DNA of 64,000 nucleotides from Lachnospiraceae bacterium (GCA_902363825.1 CABJBK010000003.1:62001-126000), one strand, 5' to 3'; numbered from the stretch's first letter, positions 1-9,070 are shown. The notes: generated from the letters alone by a model not told the origin. Numbers and translations are program-made.

Positions 1-57
1 GACGGTGTGATCACCAAGATCGAAGTTGACAACGTGACTTTGCCGGCAGGACAGTAA
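1..57 (+). CDS. 3' end of an unidentified gene (partial)
   Basis: Reading frame 1 is open from the window edge to a TAA at 55-57 and gives the last 18 residues of a protein, ending DNVTLPAGQ. The fragment is too short to identify. It lies 86 nt before the preferred start of the NlpC/P60 gene on the same strand, so it may be the upstream neighbour of that gene. No function is proposed. Confidence 0.5.
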   Translation, partial: DGVITKIEVDNVTLPAGQ

Positions 58-142
58 AAACAGTTCCGTTAAGAATGAAAAAGAAAGAAGCAGATATATG
101 AGCAGAAATACAAAAGATTTAAAGTCCGGGGAGAAAATATGT

Positions 143-1447
143 ATGCACAGGAAAGTCGTAGCAGCATGTATGGCAGGAATACTTATGAGTCTTAGTGTTG
201 TGCCGGTATCTGCTTCTACGCTTTCCAAGGCGAAAAACGCGAAAACGGAAGCGGAGAGCGATTTAAACAGCCAGAATGAAAAAATAAGCAGCCTGCAGAA
301 CGAACAGGCACAGTTACAGAGTGAGATGAACTCTCTGGACGCGCAGCTTTCCGAGGTACTTGTCAATATCCAGATCCTTTCGGATGAGATCACGCAGAAG
401 CAGGCTGAGCTGGAGGATGTCGGAAACCAGCTGGTGCAGGCACAGCAGAATGAGCAGACCGAATACGAAGATATGAAGCTGCGCATTCAGTACATGTATG
501 AAAACGGAGACAGCACGATGTTACAGAGCCTGTTAGAATCCAAAGACATCTCTGACTTTGTGAACCGGGCGGAATATGTCAATTCCGTGTATTCCTATGA
601 CAGAAATCTGCTGATACAGTATCAGCAGACGGTACAGCAGGTGGCAGATCTTCAGATCCAGGTGCAGGGAGAAGAGGCGGAACTTGAGGAGATCCAGGAA
701 AGCTATGAGGAGCAGGAGACACAGCTTCAGACCGTGATCGCCGAAAAGCAGTCACAGATGTCCGATTTTGATACACAGCTTGCCAACGCGAAGAATCTTG
801 CGGCACAGTATGCGGCAACGATCGAGCAGCAAAATGAGATTATCCGTCAGGAACAGGAGCGTCAGGCGGCAGAAGCAGCAGCGGCAGCCGCGGCGGCAAA
901 GAAAAAGACCGACAGCGCGAAAACAGACAGTACGACGACGGTTGCGTCCACAGGTACGGATACGGCGAACACGACATCCCAGACGGACAGCAGCAGTGAT
1001 TCCCAAACTGGAAAGACGCAGGACAGTTCCTCCAGTACGGACAGTGGAAGTACATCTTCCGGCAGCGGGAAAAATCCGGGTTATAAAACCGGAGTCAGTG
1101 GAAGCGATGTGGCGTCCTACGCGCTTCAGTTCGTGGGAAATCCGTATGTCAGCGGAGGGACAAGCCTTACGGATGGCGCAGACTGTTCCGGATATGTCAT
1201 GAGCGTTTACGCGCATTTCGGAGTCAGTCTTCCGCACAGTTCCGCGGCGCTCGCCGGATGCGGACAGGAAGTAAGTTATGAGAATATCCAGCCGGGAGAT
1301 ATTGTGTGCTATACCGGACATGTGGCGATTTACATCGGCGGAGGCCAGATCGTAAATGCCAGCAGCTCCAAGCCGTACCCGGTCGGAGGGATCAAGACCA
1401 ACAGCGCGACCTACCGGACGATCACAACGGTACGCCGTGTGCTTTAA
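143..1447 (+). CDS. Secreted coiled-coil NlpC/P60 peptidoglycan hydrolase
   Basis: Probable peptidoglycan endopeptidase acting outside the membrane, with the same architecture as the PcsB/CwlO-like cell separation hydrolases. The product has a signal peptide (residues 1 to about 25, ending VSAS), a long Glu/Gln-rich coiled coil (about 29-265), an Ala-rich then Ser/Thr/Asp-rich linker (about 250-330) and a C-terminal NlpC/P60 domain. The catalytic Cys348 lies in DCSGY and His393 in GHVAIYIG; the third polar position appears to be Asn in IVNASS. The in-frame ATG at 98 would add 15 residues before the signal peptide; ATG 143 is preferred because GGGGAG lies about 10 nt upstream and it gives a normal signal sequence. 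The coiled coil suggests regulation by an FtsEX-like partner, which is not in the window. Confidence 0.9.
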   Translation: MHRKVVAACMAGILMSLSVVPVSASTLSKAKNAKTEAESDLNSQNEKISSLQNEQAQLQSEMNSLDAQLSEVLVNIQILSDEITQKQAELEDVGNQLVQAQQNEQTEYEDMKLRIQYMYENGDSTMLQSLLESKDISDFVNRAEYVNSVYSYDRNLLIQYQQTVQQVADLQIQVQGEEAELEEIQESYEEQETQLQTVIAEKQSQMSDFDTQLANAKNLAAQYAATIEQQNEIIRQEQERQAAEAAAAAAAAKKKTDSAKTDSTTTVASTGTDTANTTSQTDSSSDSQTGKTQDSSSSTDSGSTSSGSGKNPGYKTGVSGSDVASYALQFVGNPYVSGGTSLTDGADCSGYVMSVYAHFGVSLPHSSAALAGCGQEVSYENIQPGDIVCYTGHVAIYIGGGQIVNASSSKPYPVGGIKTNSATYRTITTVRRVL

Positions 1448-1466
1448 AAGAAGAAAAATCACAGAT

Positions 1467-1964
1467 TTAAAGATACTGCAGGATGACCTTCCAGTTGTCC
1501 TGCAGTTTTTCTATGGAAAAAGCCGCATTGGCAGGACTGGTAGACGGGAGTTTTCCGGCTGCAAAACCGGTTGTCGGAAAAATGTATTTCTGATAGAGGC
1601 GGTGCGCGGTCGCACCGTTCGTGAATACGGCAGAGATCGGCGCGGAAGACAGGATGCGCCCGATATCAGCGGGGATCACATTGCGGATACTGCTGTCGGA
1701 AGAACCGATGATGTCACAGCTTGCGATCACATCCCATACGGCAATGTGATGACGGAGCAGAAATGCCTGTTTCTTCGGAATGGAGACCGGGCAGTCATCC
1801 GAAAGCAGCAAAGCGAGCAGCTTCCAGAAGCGGTTCTGCGGGTGTCCGTAATAAAATTGCTGTTCCCTTGATTTGACGGATGGAAAGCTTCCGAGGATCA
1901 GGATGCGCGAAGTCTCATCGAAGACAGGGGAAAAGGTGTGTGTGACGTGTTCATAAGTTTCCAT
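1467..1964 (-). CDS. Hypoxanthine-DNA glycosylase (UDG superfamily, family 6)
   Basis: DNA repair enzyme of the uracil-DNA glycosylase fold that removes hypoxanthine (deaminated adenine) from DNA. The 165-residue product has the family signature near its N-terminus, ILGSFPSVKSR followed by YYGHPQNRFW (about residues 23-50), and the later block AVFTNGATA. Length matches the compact DNA-deoxyinosine glycosylase family. It is the only minus-strand gene in the first 27 kb and is convergent with the NlpC/P60 gene, with only about 20 nt between the stops. Mug/TDG-like activity on G:U mismatches is the alternative; the HPQNRFW block favours the hypoxanthine type. Confidence 0.82.
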   Translation of the reverse strand: METYEHVTHTFSPVFDETSRILILGSFPSVKSREQQFYYGHPQNRFWKLLALLLSDDCPVSIPKKQAFLLRHHIAVWDVIASCDIIGSSDSSIRNVIPADIGRILSSAPISAVFTNGATAHRLYQKYIFPTTGFAAGKLPSTSPANAAFSIEKLQDNWKVILQYL

Positions 1965-2031
1965 GACAAAAATCCTTTCCTGAAAAATAGCAAACAGATA
2001 CTTTCTCTCATTTTAATCTTTTCTCCTGCCC

Positions 2032-2059
2032 TTGTCAAAAACGGAAACTGGCGTATAAT
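2032..2059 (+). promoter_or_regulatory. Sigma-A type promoter for the yqeY-like gene
   Basis: TTGTCA (2032-2037), 16 bp spacer, perfect TATAAT (2054-2059). Transcription would begin near 2066, about 28 nt before the ATG, with an AGGAGG ribosome site between. Confidence 0.75.
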
Positions 2060-2093
2060 AGTAATAGATTGTTTTTCAGGAGGAAGAGCTATT

Positions 2094-2534
2094 ATGCAGA
2101 TGGAAACATTACAAAAAGATATGATCGCCGCAATGAAGGCGAAAGATAAAGTGAGAAAAGAAGCGATTTCATCACTGGTGTCAGCGGTAAAGAAAAATGC
2201 CATTGACGCAGGATGCCGGGATGACATAAAAGAAGATCTGGTAGACCGCACGGTATTAAAAGAGTTAAATACCGTAAAGGAGCAGCTTGATACCTGCCCG
2301 GCGGACAGAACCGATTTGAAGGAACAGTATCAGGCAAGATATGACATTATCAGCGAGTATGCGCCGAAGCTGATGTCAGCGGAAGAAGTGGAAAAAGTGC
2401 TGACTGAGGAATTCGCTGATGTGCTCGCCAGCGGAAACAAAGGGCAGATCATGAAAGAAGTTATGCCGAAGCTGCGCGGCAAGGCAGACGGTAAAGTGAT
2501 CAATCAGATCGTTGCAAAACTCTGCGCAAAGTAA
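2094..2534 (+). CDS. yqeY: GatB/YqeY domain protein
   Basis: A 146-residue protein of the YqeY family, which resembles the tRNA-binding tail of GatB and the C-terminal domain of some glutaminyl-tRNA synthetases; its cellular role is unproven. Visible family features are the basic N-terminal helix (ETLQKDMIAAMKAKDKVRKE), and the C-terminal helical block ending in GKADGKVINQIVAKL, which is the conserved end of the family. The start at 2094 is chosen because AGGAGG lies 7-8 nt upstream and it follows a clear promoter. The open frame extends back to 1938, but that part lies upstream of the promoter. Confidence 0.9.
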   Translation: MQMETLQKDMIAAMKAKDKVRKEAISSLVSAVKKNAIDAGCRDDIKEDLVDRTVLKELNTVKEQLDTCPADRTDLKEQYQARYDIISEYAPKLMSAEEVEKVLTEEFADVLASGNKGQIMKEVMPKLRGKADGKVINQIVAKLCAK

Positions 2535-2546
2535 AAGAGGATTCAC

Positions 2547-3212
2547 ATGCAAAAAGCGAAGAAAATGCTGACAGGTTCTGTTTTAGCCCTGATCATTGTG
2601 TTTTTTATGGTGTTTTACACCGACAGCCACAAGATGCTCGTCTATGGGGAAAACTTAGAGGAGACGGCGGTGACGGTGGACGGAGAAGCGCTCTCTTTGG
2701 AGGATATCGCGTTTTATGTTGCCTATGAGGAGACGATGATCGAAAAACAGGCGGAAATTTACTCGCTTTCCGATGCGGATGCCTACTGGAAACAGTATGT
2801 CGGCGGGGAAAATGTGAAAGAGGCGGGAAAGCAGGCAGTCCTTGATATGGCAGTGCATGATGAGATCTTTTACTGCATGGCAAAAGAAGAAGGGCTGGAG
2901 CTTTCGCCGGAGGAAAACGCGGCGCTGGTAAGCAAAGAGGGAGATTTCTGGGCGGATCTGACCGAAGAGCAGAAAGAACGTCTTGGCGTGACCGAACAGA
3001 AGATATCGGACACGATGTTTCGTCTGGCGCTGGCGGAAAAATATCAGACGGTACTTACAGAGCGCAACAGCTTTGATGAGGAAGACCATACCTATGAAAG
3101 CTACGGTGTGTCCGGCAGTAATTATAAAAAAATTTTGGAGGATCATACCTATTCGGTCAATGAAAAGGTGTGGGACAAGATCGATTTTGGAAATGTTATT
3201 GTAGAACGTTAG
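2547..3212 (+). CDS. Membrane-anchored SurA_N-like protein
   Basis: A 221-residue protein with one N-terminal membrane segment (about residues 9-25) and a helical extracytoplasmic part. The stretch VTVDGEALSLEDIAFYVAYEE resembles the N-terminal chaperone helix of SurA/PrsA proteins, but no parvulin domain follows, so a peptidyl-prolyl isomerase activity is not supported. It starts 13 nt after the yqeY stop and is probably co-transcribed with it. Likely role is a surface chaperone-like or envelope protein; confidence in the function is low. Confidence 0.6.
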   Translation: MQKAKKMLTGSVLALIIVFFMVFYTDSHKMLVYGENLEETAVTVDGEALSLEDIAFYVAYEETMIEKQAEIYSLSDADAYWKQYVGGENVKEAGKQAVLDMAVHDEIFYCMAKEEGLELSPEENAALVSKEGDFWADLTEEQKERLGVTEQKISDTMFRLALAEKYQTVLTERNSFDEEDHTYESYGVSGSNYKKILEDHTYSVNEKVWDKIDFGNVIVER

Positions 3213-3248
3213 AAACCAGTAAACTACGCAAATAGAAAGAGTGAAAAT

Positions 3249-4124
3249 ATGTCATTTAAAATTGGAAGAAATGATCCATGCTGGTGTGGCAGTGGAAAAA
3301 AATATAAGGTATGCCATGAGCAGTTTGATGAAAAAATTGAAAAGTTCCGCAGCGAAGGCCATATCGTGCCGCCGCACGAGATCATCAAAAAGCCGGATGA
3401 GATCGCCGGAATCAAAGAGAGCGCAAAGATCAATATTGCGGTACTCGATTATATCGGCGAGCACATCAAAGAGGGTATGAGCACCGAGGAGATCGACAAG
3501 ATGGTATACGAGCGTACCACTGCCATGGGAGGAATCCCGGCGCCGTTACATTATCAGGGATTTCCAAAGAGCGTGTGTACCTCCATCAATGATCAGGTGT
3601 GCCACGGCATCCCGTCAGAGAACGAGATCTTAAAAGACGGTGACATCATCAACGTGGATGTATCCACGATCTTAAACGGATATTTTTCAGATTCATCCAG
3701 AATGTTCTGTATCGGAAATGTCAGTGAGGAAAAAAGAAAGCTGGTCCAGGTCACAAAAGAGTGTGTGGAGATCGGCTTAAAAGAAGTAAAACCGTGGCAT
3801 TTTCTCGGTGATATGGGGCAGGCTGTGCATGACCACGCGTTTGCCAATGGCTATACCGTAGTCCGGGAGATCGGCGGTCACGGCATCGGACTGGAATTCC
3901 ACGAGGATCCATGGGTAAGCTATAACTCCAAAAAGGGACAGGAGATGCTCATGGTGCCGGGCATGATCTTTACGATCGAGCCGATGGTAAACATGGGAAG
4001 ACCGGATATCTATATCGATTCCGAGAATGACTGGACAGTTTACACCGAGGACGGAAAACCGTCCGCGCAGTGGGAGATCCAGGTGCTTGTCACCGAAGAT
4101 GGCGCAGAGGTCATTTCCTACTAG
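3249..4124 (+). CDS. map: Type I methionine aminopeptidase with N-terminal SEC-C zinc motif
   Basis: Removes the initiator methionine from nascent proteins in the cytoplasm. The first 25 residues carry a SEC-C motif with Cys11, Cys13, Cys22 and His23 as zinc ligands, an extension seen in many Clostridia and known from SecA. The catalytic domain follows with the five expected metal ligands: Asp137 (NVDVS), Asp148 (FSDSS), His211 (GGHGIG), Glu244 (TIEPM) and Glu276 (QWEIQ). Length of 291 residues fits the extended type. It has its own short upstream region after the SurA_N-like gene. Identity is secure. Confidence 0.95.
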   Translation: MSFKIGRNDPCWCGSGKKYKVCHEQFDEKIEKFRSEGHIVPPHEIIKKPDEIAGIKESAKINIAVLDYIGEHIKEGMSTEEIDKMVYERTTAMGGIPAPLHYQGFPKSVCTSINDQVCHGIPSENEILKDGDIINVDVSTILNGYFSDSSRMFCIGNVSEEKRKLVQVTKECVEIGLKEVKPWHFLGDMGQAVHDHAFANGYTVVREIGGHGIGLEFHEDPWVSYNSKKGQEMLMVPGMIFTIEPMVNMGRPDIYIDSENDWTVYTEDGKPSAQWEIQVLVTEDGAEVISY

Positions 4125-4204
4125 GCGTTTTTTTAGAGACAAAGTGAGGAATAAAAGCTGTTTTCTTCTATATAAATAGAGTAAGAAGATTTTTCTGGAG
4201 CAGT

Positions 4205-5071
4205 ATGGAACAAAAAAGAGAGGAAAGCAGATGGAAAAAGGGCGGTCGTATCCTTCTTGCCGCAGCCATGATATTTCTGGCGGGCAGGGGAGCGGCCGCT
4301 CTTTTTACGCAGTGGACAACGACAGCGAATATCGCGTCTGCCGTGGATAACTGGGGACTTGGTTTTGGAGCGGAAGGAGAAAAGCCGACCGGAAATGTGA
4401 GCGCGGAGGAATTAAAGCAGTATGACACCTATTATGTGGGTGACGGGGACGACAAGGTCATCTACCTCACGTTTGACTGCGGATATGAGAACGGCAATAC
4501 GCCAAAGATCCTTGAGGCATTAAAAAAGCATCAGGTAAAAGCAACATTTTTTGTGGTAGGGCATTTTCTGGAGAGCAGTCCGGATCTGGTAAAGCAGATG
4601 GTGGCGGACGGACACACGGTCGGAAACCACACCTATCACCACCCGGATATGTCGGCGATCTCCGATCAGGCATCGTTTGGAAAAGAGATCGGGGATGTGG
4701 AAGCAAAGTACAAAGAGATCACCGGTCAGGAGATGACGAAATATTACCGTCCGCCGCAGGGAAAATACAGCACGGAAAACTTAAAGATGGCGCAGGATCT
4801 CGGCTATCACACGTTTTTCTGGAGCCTTGCCTATGTGGACTGGTATGCGGACAATCAGCCGACACCGGAGCAGGCGTATGAGAAGCTGCTCGGACGGATC
4901 CATCCGGGGGCGATCGTTTTGCTCCACAATACATCCGATACCAACGGAAATATCCTAGACGAACTGCTGACGAAATGGGAGAATATGGGCTATCATTTTG
5001 GAACGCTCTCCGATCTGTGGGAAAGTGGAAATGACGAGGCAGTCACGGCAGATACCGAGTCCGCGCAGTAA
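4205..5071 (+). CDS. pdaA: PdaA-type polysaccharide deacetylase
   Basis: Carbohydrate esterase family 4 enzyme, probably the N-acetylmuramic acid deacetylase that starts delta-lactam formation in spore cortex. The 288-residue protein has an N-terminal membrane/signal segment (about 14-34). The NodB domain shows the PdaA-typical motif 1 FDCGYENG (Asp91, where generic deacetylases read TFDDG), metal histidines His142 and His146 in GNHTYHHP, YRPPQGKY, and the late HPGAIVLLHNTS block. The FDCGYENG form is what distinguishes PdaA from other CE4 proteins. It stands alone between map and the serine dehydratase genes. Confidence 0.88.
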   Translation: MEQKREESRWKKGGRILLAAAMIFLAGRGAAALFTQWTTTANIASAVDNWGLGFGAEGEKPTGNVSAEELKQYDTYYVGDGDDKVIYLTFDCGYENGNTPKILEALKKHQVKATFFVVGHFLESSPDLVKQMVADGHTVGNHTYHHPDMSAISDQASFGKEIGDVEAKYKEITGQEMTKYYRPPQGKYSTENLKMAQDLGYHTFFWSLAYVDWYADNQPTPEQAYEKLLGRIHPGAIVLLHNTSDTNGNILDELLTKWENMGYHFGTLSDLWESGNDEAVTADTESAQ

Positions 5072-5163
5072 AGCAAAAAAGCAGATTTACATTCTTTTTG
5101 TAACATAGTATGATGTAGATTAGAAGTTTTGGGGCATGCTACAAAGGAAAAGGAGGAAGGGAT

Positions 5164-5829
5164 ATGAACATCATGGACATCATTGGACCGGTCATGGTCG
5201 GACCGTCGAGTTCCCATACGGCGGGCGCGGTAAAGATCGGGCAGATATCGAGAAAGCTTTTAGCGGAACCGGTACAGCAGGCAGAAATCTGTTTTCACGG
5301 TTCCTTCCTTGCAACCGGAAAAGGACATGGCACAGACCGGGCGCTCGTTGCCGGGCTGCTTGGTCTTGCGGTGGATGATGAAAATATCCCGAACAGCTTT
5401 GCGATCGCGGCGGAGAGAAACCTAACGTTTTCCATTCACGGGATCGATCTTGGCGACGCGCATCCGAATACGGTAAAAATGAAGCTGACCGGAGAGAGTG
5501 GGAGAACGCTTGAGATCGTGGCGGCATCCATCGGCGGAGGGCAGATCCGCATCTGTGAGATCGACGGTCTGACCGCGAATTTCTGCGGAGAGTATCCGAC
5601 ACTTATCGTCCATAACCTGGATCAGCCGGGACATGTTACCGAGGTGACGTCCATGCTCGCACATAAATCTGTGAATATCGCGACGATGCAGCTTTATCGT
5701 GACAGCCGTGGCGGAAACGCGGTTATGGTCATCGAGTGTGACCAGGAGGTGCCGCAGGAAGCCATCCGGTGGCTGGAACATTTAGAGGGAATCGAAAAAG
5801 TAACTTATCTTAGCCTGGAGGAATCATAA
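5164..5829 (+). CDS. sdaAB: L-serine ammonia-lyase, iron-sulfur type, beta subunit
   Basis: Small subunit of the Fe-S L-serine dehydratase, which turns L-serine into pyruvate and ammonia. The N-terminal half has the family opening DIIGPVMVGPSSSHTAGA and the block GHGTDRALVAGLLG. The C-terminal part (about 148-221) is an ACT domain, beginning LIVHNLDQPGHVTEVTSMLA, normally a regulatory or structural amino-acid-binding module. AAAGGAGG lies upstream of the start. The stop overlaps the start of the alpha subunit by one base (TAATG), so the two are translationally coupled. Confidence 0.95.
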   Translation: MNIMDIIGPVMVGPSSSHTAGAVKIGQISRKLLAEPVQQAEICFHGSFLATGKGHGTDRALVAGLLGLAVDDENIPNSFAIAAERNLTFSIHGIDLGDAHPNTVKMKLTGESGRTLEIVAASIGGGQIRICEIDGLTANFCGEYPTLIVHNLDQPGHVTEVTSMLAHKSVNIATMQLYRDSRGGNAVMVIECDQEVPQEAIRWLEHLEGIEKVTYLSLEES

Positions 5830-6695
5830 TGTATAGATCACTGGAAGAAATTTGCGAAGCGGCAGAGGGCAGCAGTTTTTACGAGGCGGTTCTGGCGGAT
5901 GACTGCAAAGAGCGCGGGATCAAAGAGGTGGAATCCAAAGCGCAGATGCGCGCCATGTATGAGGCAATGAAACAGGCAGACGCCGGTTACGAGGCAAAAA
6001 GGGTATCTGCAAGCGGACTTGCCGGAACAGATGGAGAAAAGCTGGCGCAGGCGAGGGCACAAAAGAAGCTGATCTGTGGAGATCTGATCGGACTTGTCAT
6101 GGAAAAGGCGGTAAAAATGGGCGAGTCCAATGCCTGTATGAAGCGGATCGTGGCAGCACCGACCGCAGGCTCCTGTGGCGTGCTCCCGGCGGTTCTGCTC
6201 TCCCTCGAGGAGATGGAGCATTATCCGACGGAACAGCTGGTTGAGGCGCTTTATGTGGCGGCAGGTATCGGCGGTGTGATCGCGGACCGCGCGTTCATTG
6301 CAGGAGCGGCAGGAGGCTGTCAGGCGGAGATCGGTTCCGCGTCTGCCATGGCGGCAGGGGCTGTGACCTGGCTTCGCGGCGGGGACGCAGTGCAGATCAT
6401 CCACGCGGCGGCGCTGGCATTAAAAAGTCTGCTTGGACTTGCCTGTGATCCGGTGGCAGGTCTGGTGGAAGTGCCGTGCATCAAAAGAAACGTGATCGGT
6501 GCGGTCAACGCGCTTACGGCATCCGATCTGGCGATGGCGGGGATCTTAAGCCGGATCCCGCCGGACGAAGTGATCGACGCGATGCGGAATATCGGAAGAA
6601 GCATGCCTTCCTGTCTGAAAGAGACCGGGGAGGGTGGACTGGCGGTGACACCAACCGGCATGCAGATCAAAGAGAAAATGCCGAATTTTATGTAG
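5829..6695 (+). CDS. sdaAA: L-serine ammonia-lyase, iron-sulfur type, alpha subunit
   Basis: Catalytic subunit of the same serine dehydratase. The 288-residue product has APTAGSCGVLPA (about 110-121) and three cysteines in the positions expected for the 4Fe-4S ligands: Cys164 (AGGCQAEIG), Cys206 (LACDPVAG) and Cys217 (VEVPCIKRN). In this family the fourth iron site is open to the substrate. The enzyme is oxygen-sensitive, which fits an anaerobe. The downstream ybaK-like gene starts 17 nt later and is probably in the same operon. Confidence 0.95.
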   Translation: MYRSLEEICEAAEGSSFYEAVLADDCKERGIKEVESKAQMRAMYEAMKQADAGYEAKRVSASGLAGTDGEKLAQARAQKKLICGDLIGLVMEKAVKMGESNACMKRIVAAPTAGSCGVLPAVLLSLEEMEHYPTEQLVEALYVAAGIGGVIADRAFIAGAAGGCQAEIGSASAMAAGAVTWLRGGDAVQIIHAAALALKSLLGLACDPVAGLVEVPCIKRNVIGAVNALTASDLAMAGILSRIPPDEVIDAMRNIGRSMPSCLKETGEGGLAVTPTGMQIKEKMPNFM

Positions 6696-6712
6696 GAAAA
6701 AGAGGACAAAAG

Positions 6713-7189
6713 ATGGGAAAAGAAGCGAAAACAAATGCGATGCGCCTTTTGGAGCGCAATAAAATACCATATGAAGTATTAAATTATGAGTGTGATGAAT
6801 TTATCGACGGACTTCACACGGCGGAGGCGACCGGAGCGCCGGTGGAGCAGAGTTTTAAGACACTGGTGATGCAGGGAAAGAGCGGACAGTTTTATGTTTA
6901 TGTGGTTCCGATCGCGGACGAGGTGGATCTAAAGGCGGCGGCAAAGGCAGTCGGCGAGAAGTCGGTGGAAATGATCCATGTGAAAGATATCACAAAGATC
7001 ACGGGATATGTCCGCGGGGGCTGCAGCCCGCTTGGAATGAAAAAAGCATTTCATACCATTGTGCATCAGTCAGCGGCGCAGTATGATAAGATCTACATCA
7101 GCGGGGGAAGGATCGGGACAAGCATCGCGCTTTCGCCGGAAGATCTGATGAAAGTCATCGATGGCGCGTACGCGGACATAATTCAATAG
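6713..7189 (+). CDS. ybaK: YbaK/EbsC-type aminoacyl-tRNA deacylase
   Basis: Trans-editing enzyme that hydrolyses mischarged tRNA, usually Cys-tRNA(Pro) in the YbaK group. The 158-residue product shows the conserved blocks TNAMRLLERNKIPYE at the N-terminus, EQSFKTLV (about 45-52), and YVRGGCSPLGMKK (about 98-110), which carries the family GGxSPxG loop. The start at 6713 follows GAGGAC and gives the standard family N-terminus; the open frame continues further upstream inside sdaAA and is not used. It probably belongs to the sda operon. Confidence 0.92.
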   Translation: MGKEAKTNAMRLLERNKIPYEVLNYECDEFIDGLHTAEATGAPVEQSFKTLVMQGKSGQFYVYVVPIADEVDLKAAAKAVGEKSVEMIHVKDITKITGYVRGGCSPLGMKKAFHTIVHQSAAQYDKIYISGGRIGTSIALSPEDLMKVIDGAYADIIQ

Positions 7190-7251
7190 CTTTTACAGGA
7201 AGAAAGTGCTATAATTTTATTTAGGACTCTAGCAGAGAAAGGAGTATTTCT

Positions 7252-7830
7252 ATGAAGGAAATCTTAAAGAAAATTAAGGCGGATACCATATTGTCAGCAG
7301 TGTTATGCATCATATTCGGGGTGGTTCTGCTGGTTTATACGGAACAGACGACCGATCTGCTTTGCAAGCTGCTTGCGGTCGTACTTATTGTCATGGGCGT
7401 CGCACATATGATCATTTATTTTACGGATCGTGTGGGAAATAATTTGAGACTGATCGGAGGAGTCGTTGTTCTGCTACTCGGCGTGTGGATCTTTATCAAT
7501 CCACGGATCATCATCAACCTGATCCCGGCAATCATCGGAGCAATTCTTTTTTTGCACGGAGTGGAGGATCTGCGTCTTTCCATCCAGGCAAAACAGGCGG
7601 AGGGTTCGGCATGGATCTCCTGTCTGATCCTTGCGATCGTAAATCTCGCGATCGGCATTCTTTTGATCGTAAAGGCGTTTGAGGCGGCACAGATCGCGTT
7701 CAAACTGATTGGGATCGCACTTATTTATGACGGAATATCCGATATCTGGATCGTATCGAGAGCGGTGAAAGCAGCAAAACAGATGGAGCAGGATTTAAAC
7801 GCGATCGATACCGAGGGAAAAGAACTTTAA
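7252..7830 (+). CDS. DUF308 (HdeD-like) membrane protein
   Basis: A 192-residue integral membrane protein with about six hydrophobic segments and short loops, matching the DUF308/HdeD family. The pattern of repeated segments with LIVMGVAHMI and LFLHGVEDLR is typical. HdeD is linked to acid stress in enterobacteria, but the clostridial members have no assigned function. AAAGGAG precedes the ATG. It begins a run of tightly spaced genes reaching to 10.9 kb. Confidence 0.8.
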   Translation: MKEILKKIKADTILSAVLCIIFGVVLLVYTEQTTDLLCKLLAVVLIVMGVAHMIIYFTDRVGNNLRLIGGVVVLLLGVWIFINPRIIINLIPAIIGAILFLHGVEDLRLSIQAKQAEGSAWISCLILAIVNLAIGILLIVKAFEAAQIAFKLIGIALIYDGISDIWIVSRAVKAAKQMEQDLNAIDTEGKEL

Positions 7831-7851
7831 AACTAAGGAAAGTGATTTTGT

Positions 7852-8082
7852 ATGCGCAGAATGGAATTTAAGATGGAACGTACCGGGTTATTAAAGATCG
7901 GAGATGTACTTCCGGTGACGGAGGGCAAACTCCCGAATTCCTATTATTACAACCTGGGAAATTCCTTTGCAATGTCTGCTAATTATAAATTTTCGGAACG
8001 GCTGAAGTCCAAAGAAGGAAAAGTGGTCAATGTCGAAGAGACCCCGAAAGGATTCTTTGTGACAGTCGAATTCGATGAATAA
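7852..8082 (+). CDS. Small conserved hypothetical protein (76 aa)
   Basis: Not recognised. The 76-residue product is mixed alpha/beta by appearance, with no signal peptide or membrane segment, and ends in an acidic strand GFFVTVEFDE. It sits 21 nt after the DUF308 gene and 21 nt before the SseB-domain gene, so co-transcription is likely. ATG 7852 and an in-frame ATG at 7861 are both possible starts; AAGGAAAGTG lies upstream. Confidence 0.6.
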   Translation: MRRMEFKMERTGLLKIGDVLPVTEGKLPNSYYYNLGNSFAMSANYKFSERLKSKEGKVVNVEETPKGFFVTVEFDE

Positions 8083-8103
8083 CACGAAAAAGGAGAACAT
8101 AAC

Positions 8104-9069
8104 ATGGATCATACCAATGCGGCGAAGATGCCGGACAATACAAAACTCGAGGAAGTACTGGAAGCATATGCGAAAGAGCAGAACAAGGACAATCTGTCCG
8201 CGGTTTTAAACGGTCTGCGCTATGCGCATCTGTTTGTCCCGGCAGTTTTTCCGGAAGGAACGGATCTTACCTTCTTAAAAGAAGCAAAGCAGGGAGAGAG
8301 GATCGCGATCCCGCAGGGAATCACACCGCTTCCGAGCATTTTAAAGAACAATAAGGAAGAACAGTATCTTCCATTGTATACAAGAAAAGAAGAAATTCCA
8401 AAAGACCAGAAATTCCATACGATTCTGGAAGTCACTTTCCGTGGAAGTTATATGACCGTATTAAAGGAGGGATCCAAGCTCGAAGGGCTGGCGTTGAATC
8501 CGTTCCATGAAAATGTACTGGTGAAGAAGGCACTGCTCGAAAAATTAAAGGCGCAGGACGACAAGATGCTTGAAAACAAGAAGGTTGTAAAGCTGAATGC
8601 TGCCCAGTATCATGCACTGGTACGCAGAAATATGGAGCTTAAGACGATCCCGCATATGCTTTTTACCGATGGAGACAAATTCACCAGAGATCTGTGCGAA
8701 GGAAAAGAAGCGTTCGTCTGCGAGCTTTACCGCAGCGCGTTCCCGAAGGAACCGGGTGCGCCGTACGAAACGTCTGACTTTGATTTTATGGCGCTCAATG
8801 TGCGCGAGGATCTGCTTCTGATCCGAGTGGATCTTCCGGAAAAAGGACTGGTTCCGGGTCTGTGCCACAGAGTGTACCTTGCATGGAATGAACAGGCGAA
8901 AAAAGCATATTATTTTACGATCGAGCAGACACCGAAGAAAGAAGAACGCGCGATGGGACGTGTGGACGAGAGCGGAAAGCGCATCGACTGCGGAGCAGCA
9001 CCGGTGGAAGGGGCTGAGATCCAGCGCATCCTGGATCTGATCGATGAGGAGAAGACAGAGACAAACTGA
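8104..9069 (+). CDS. SseB family protein with two related domains
   Basis: A cytoplasmic 321-residue protein. The N-terminal third (about 10-125) resembles the SseB N-terminal domain, with LSAVLNGLRYAHLFVPAVFPEG and LPLYTRKEEIP, followed by LEGLALNPFHENVLVKKALLEKL-like helices. The second half is less recognisable. SseB proteins are poorly characterised; no enzymatic role can be proposed. AAAGGAG precedes the start and the gene lies in the 7.2-10.9 kb co-directional run. Confidence 0.72.
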   Translation: MDHTNAAKMPDNTKLEEVLEAYAKEQNKDNLSAVLNGLRYAHLFVPAVFPEGTDLTFLKEAKQGERIAIPQGITPLPSILKNNKEEQYLPLYTRKEEIPKDQKFHTILEVTFRGSYMTVLKEGSKLEGLALNPFHENVLVKKALLEKLKAQDDKMLENKKVVKLNAAQYHALVRRNMELKTIPHMLFTDGDKFTRDLCEGKEAFVCELYRSAFPKEPGAPYETSDFDFMALNVREDLLLIRVDLPEKGLVPGLCHRVYLAWNEQAKKAYYFTIEQTPKKEERAMGRVDESGKRIDCGAAPVEGAEIQRILDLIDEEKTETN

Positions 9070-9070
9070 T

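Noticed and set aside
752..1462. Long minus-strand open frame opposite the NlpC/P60 gene
   Set aside because: It lies entirely antisense to a gene with clear domains, has no ribosome site, and comes from codon bias in the low-complexity linker.
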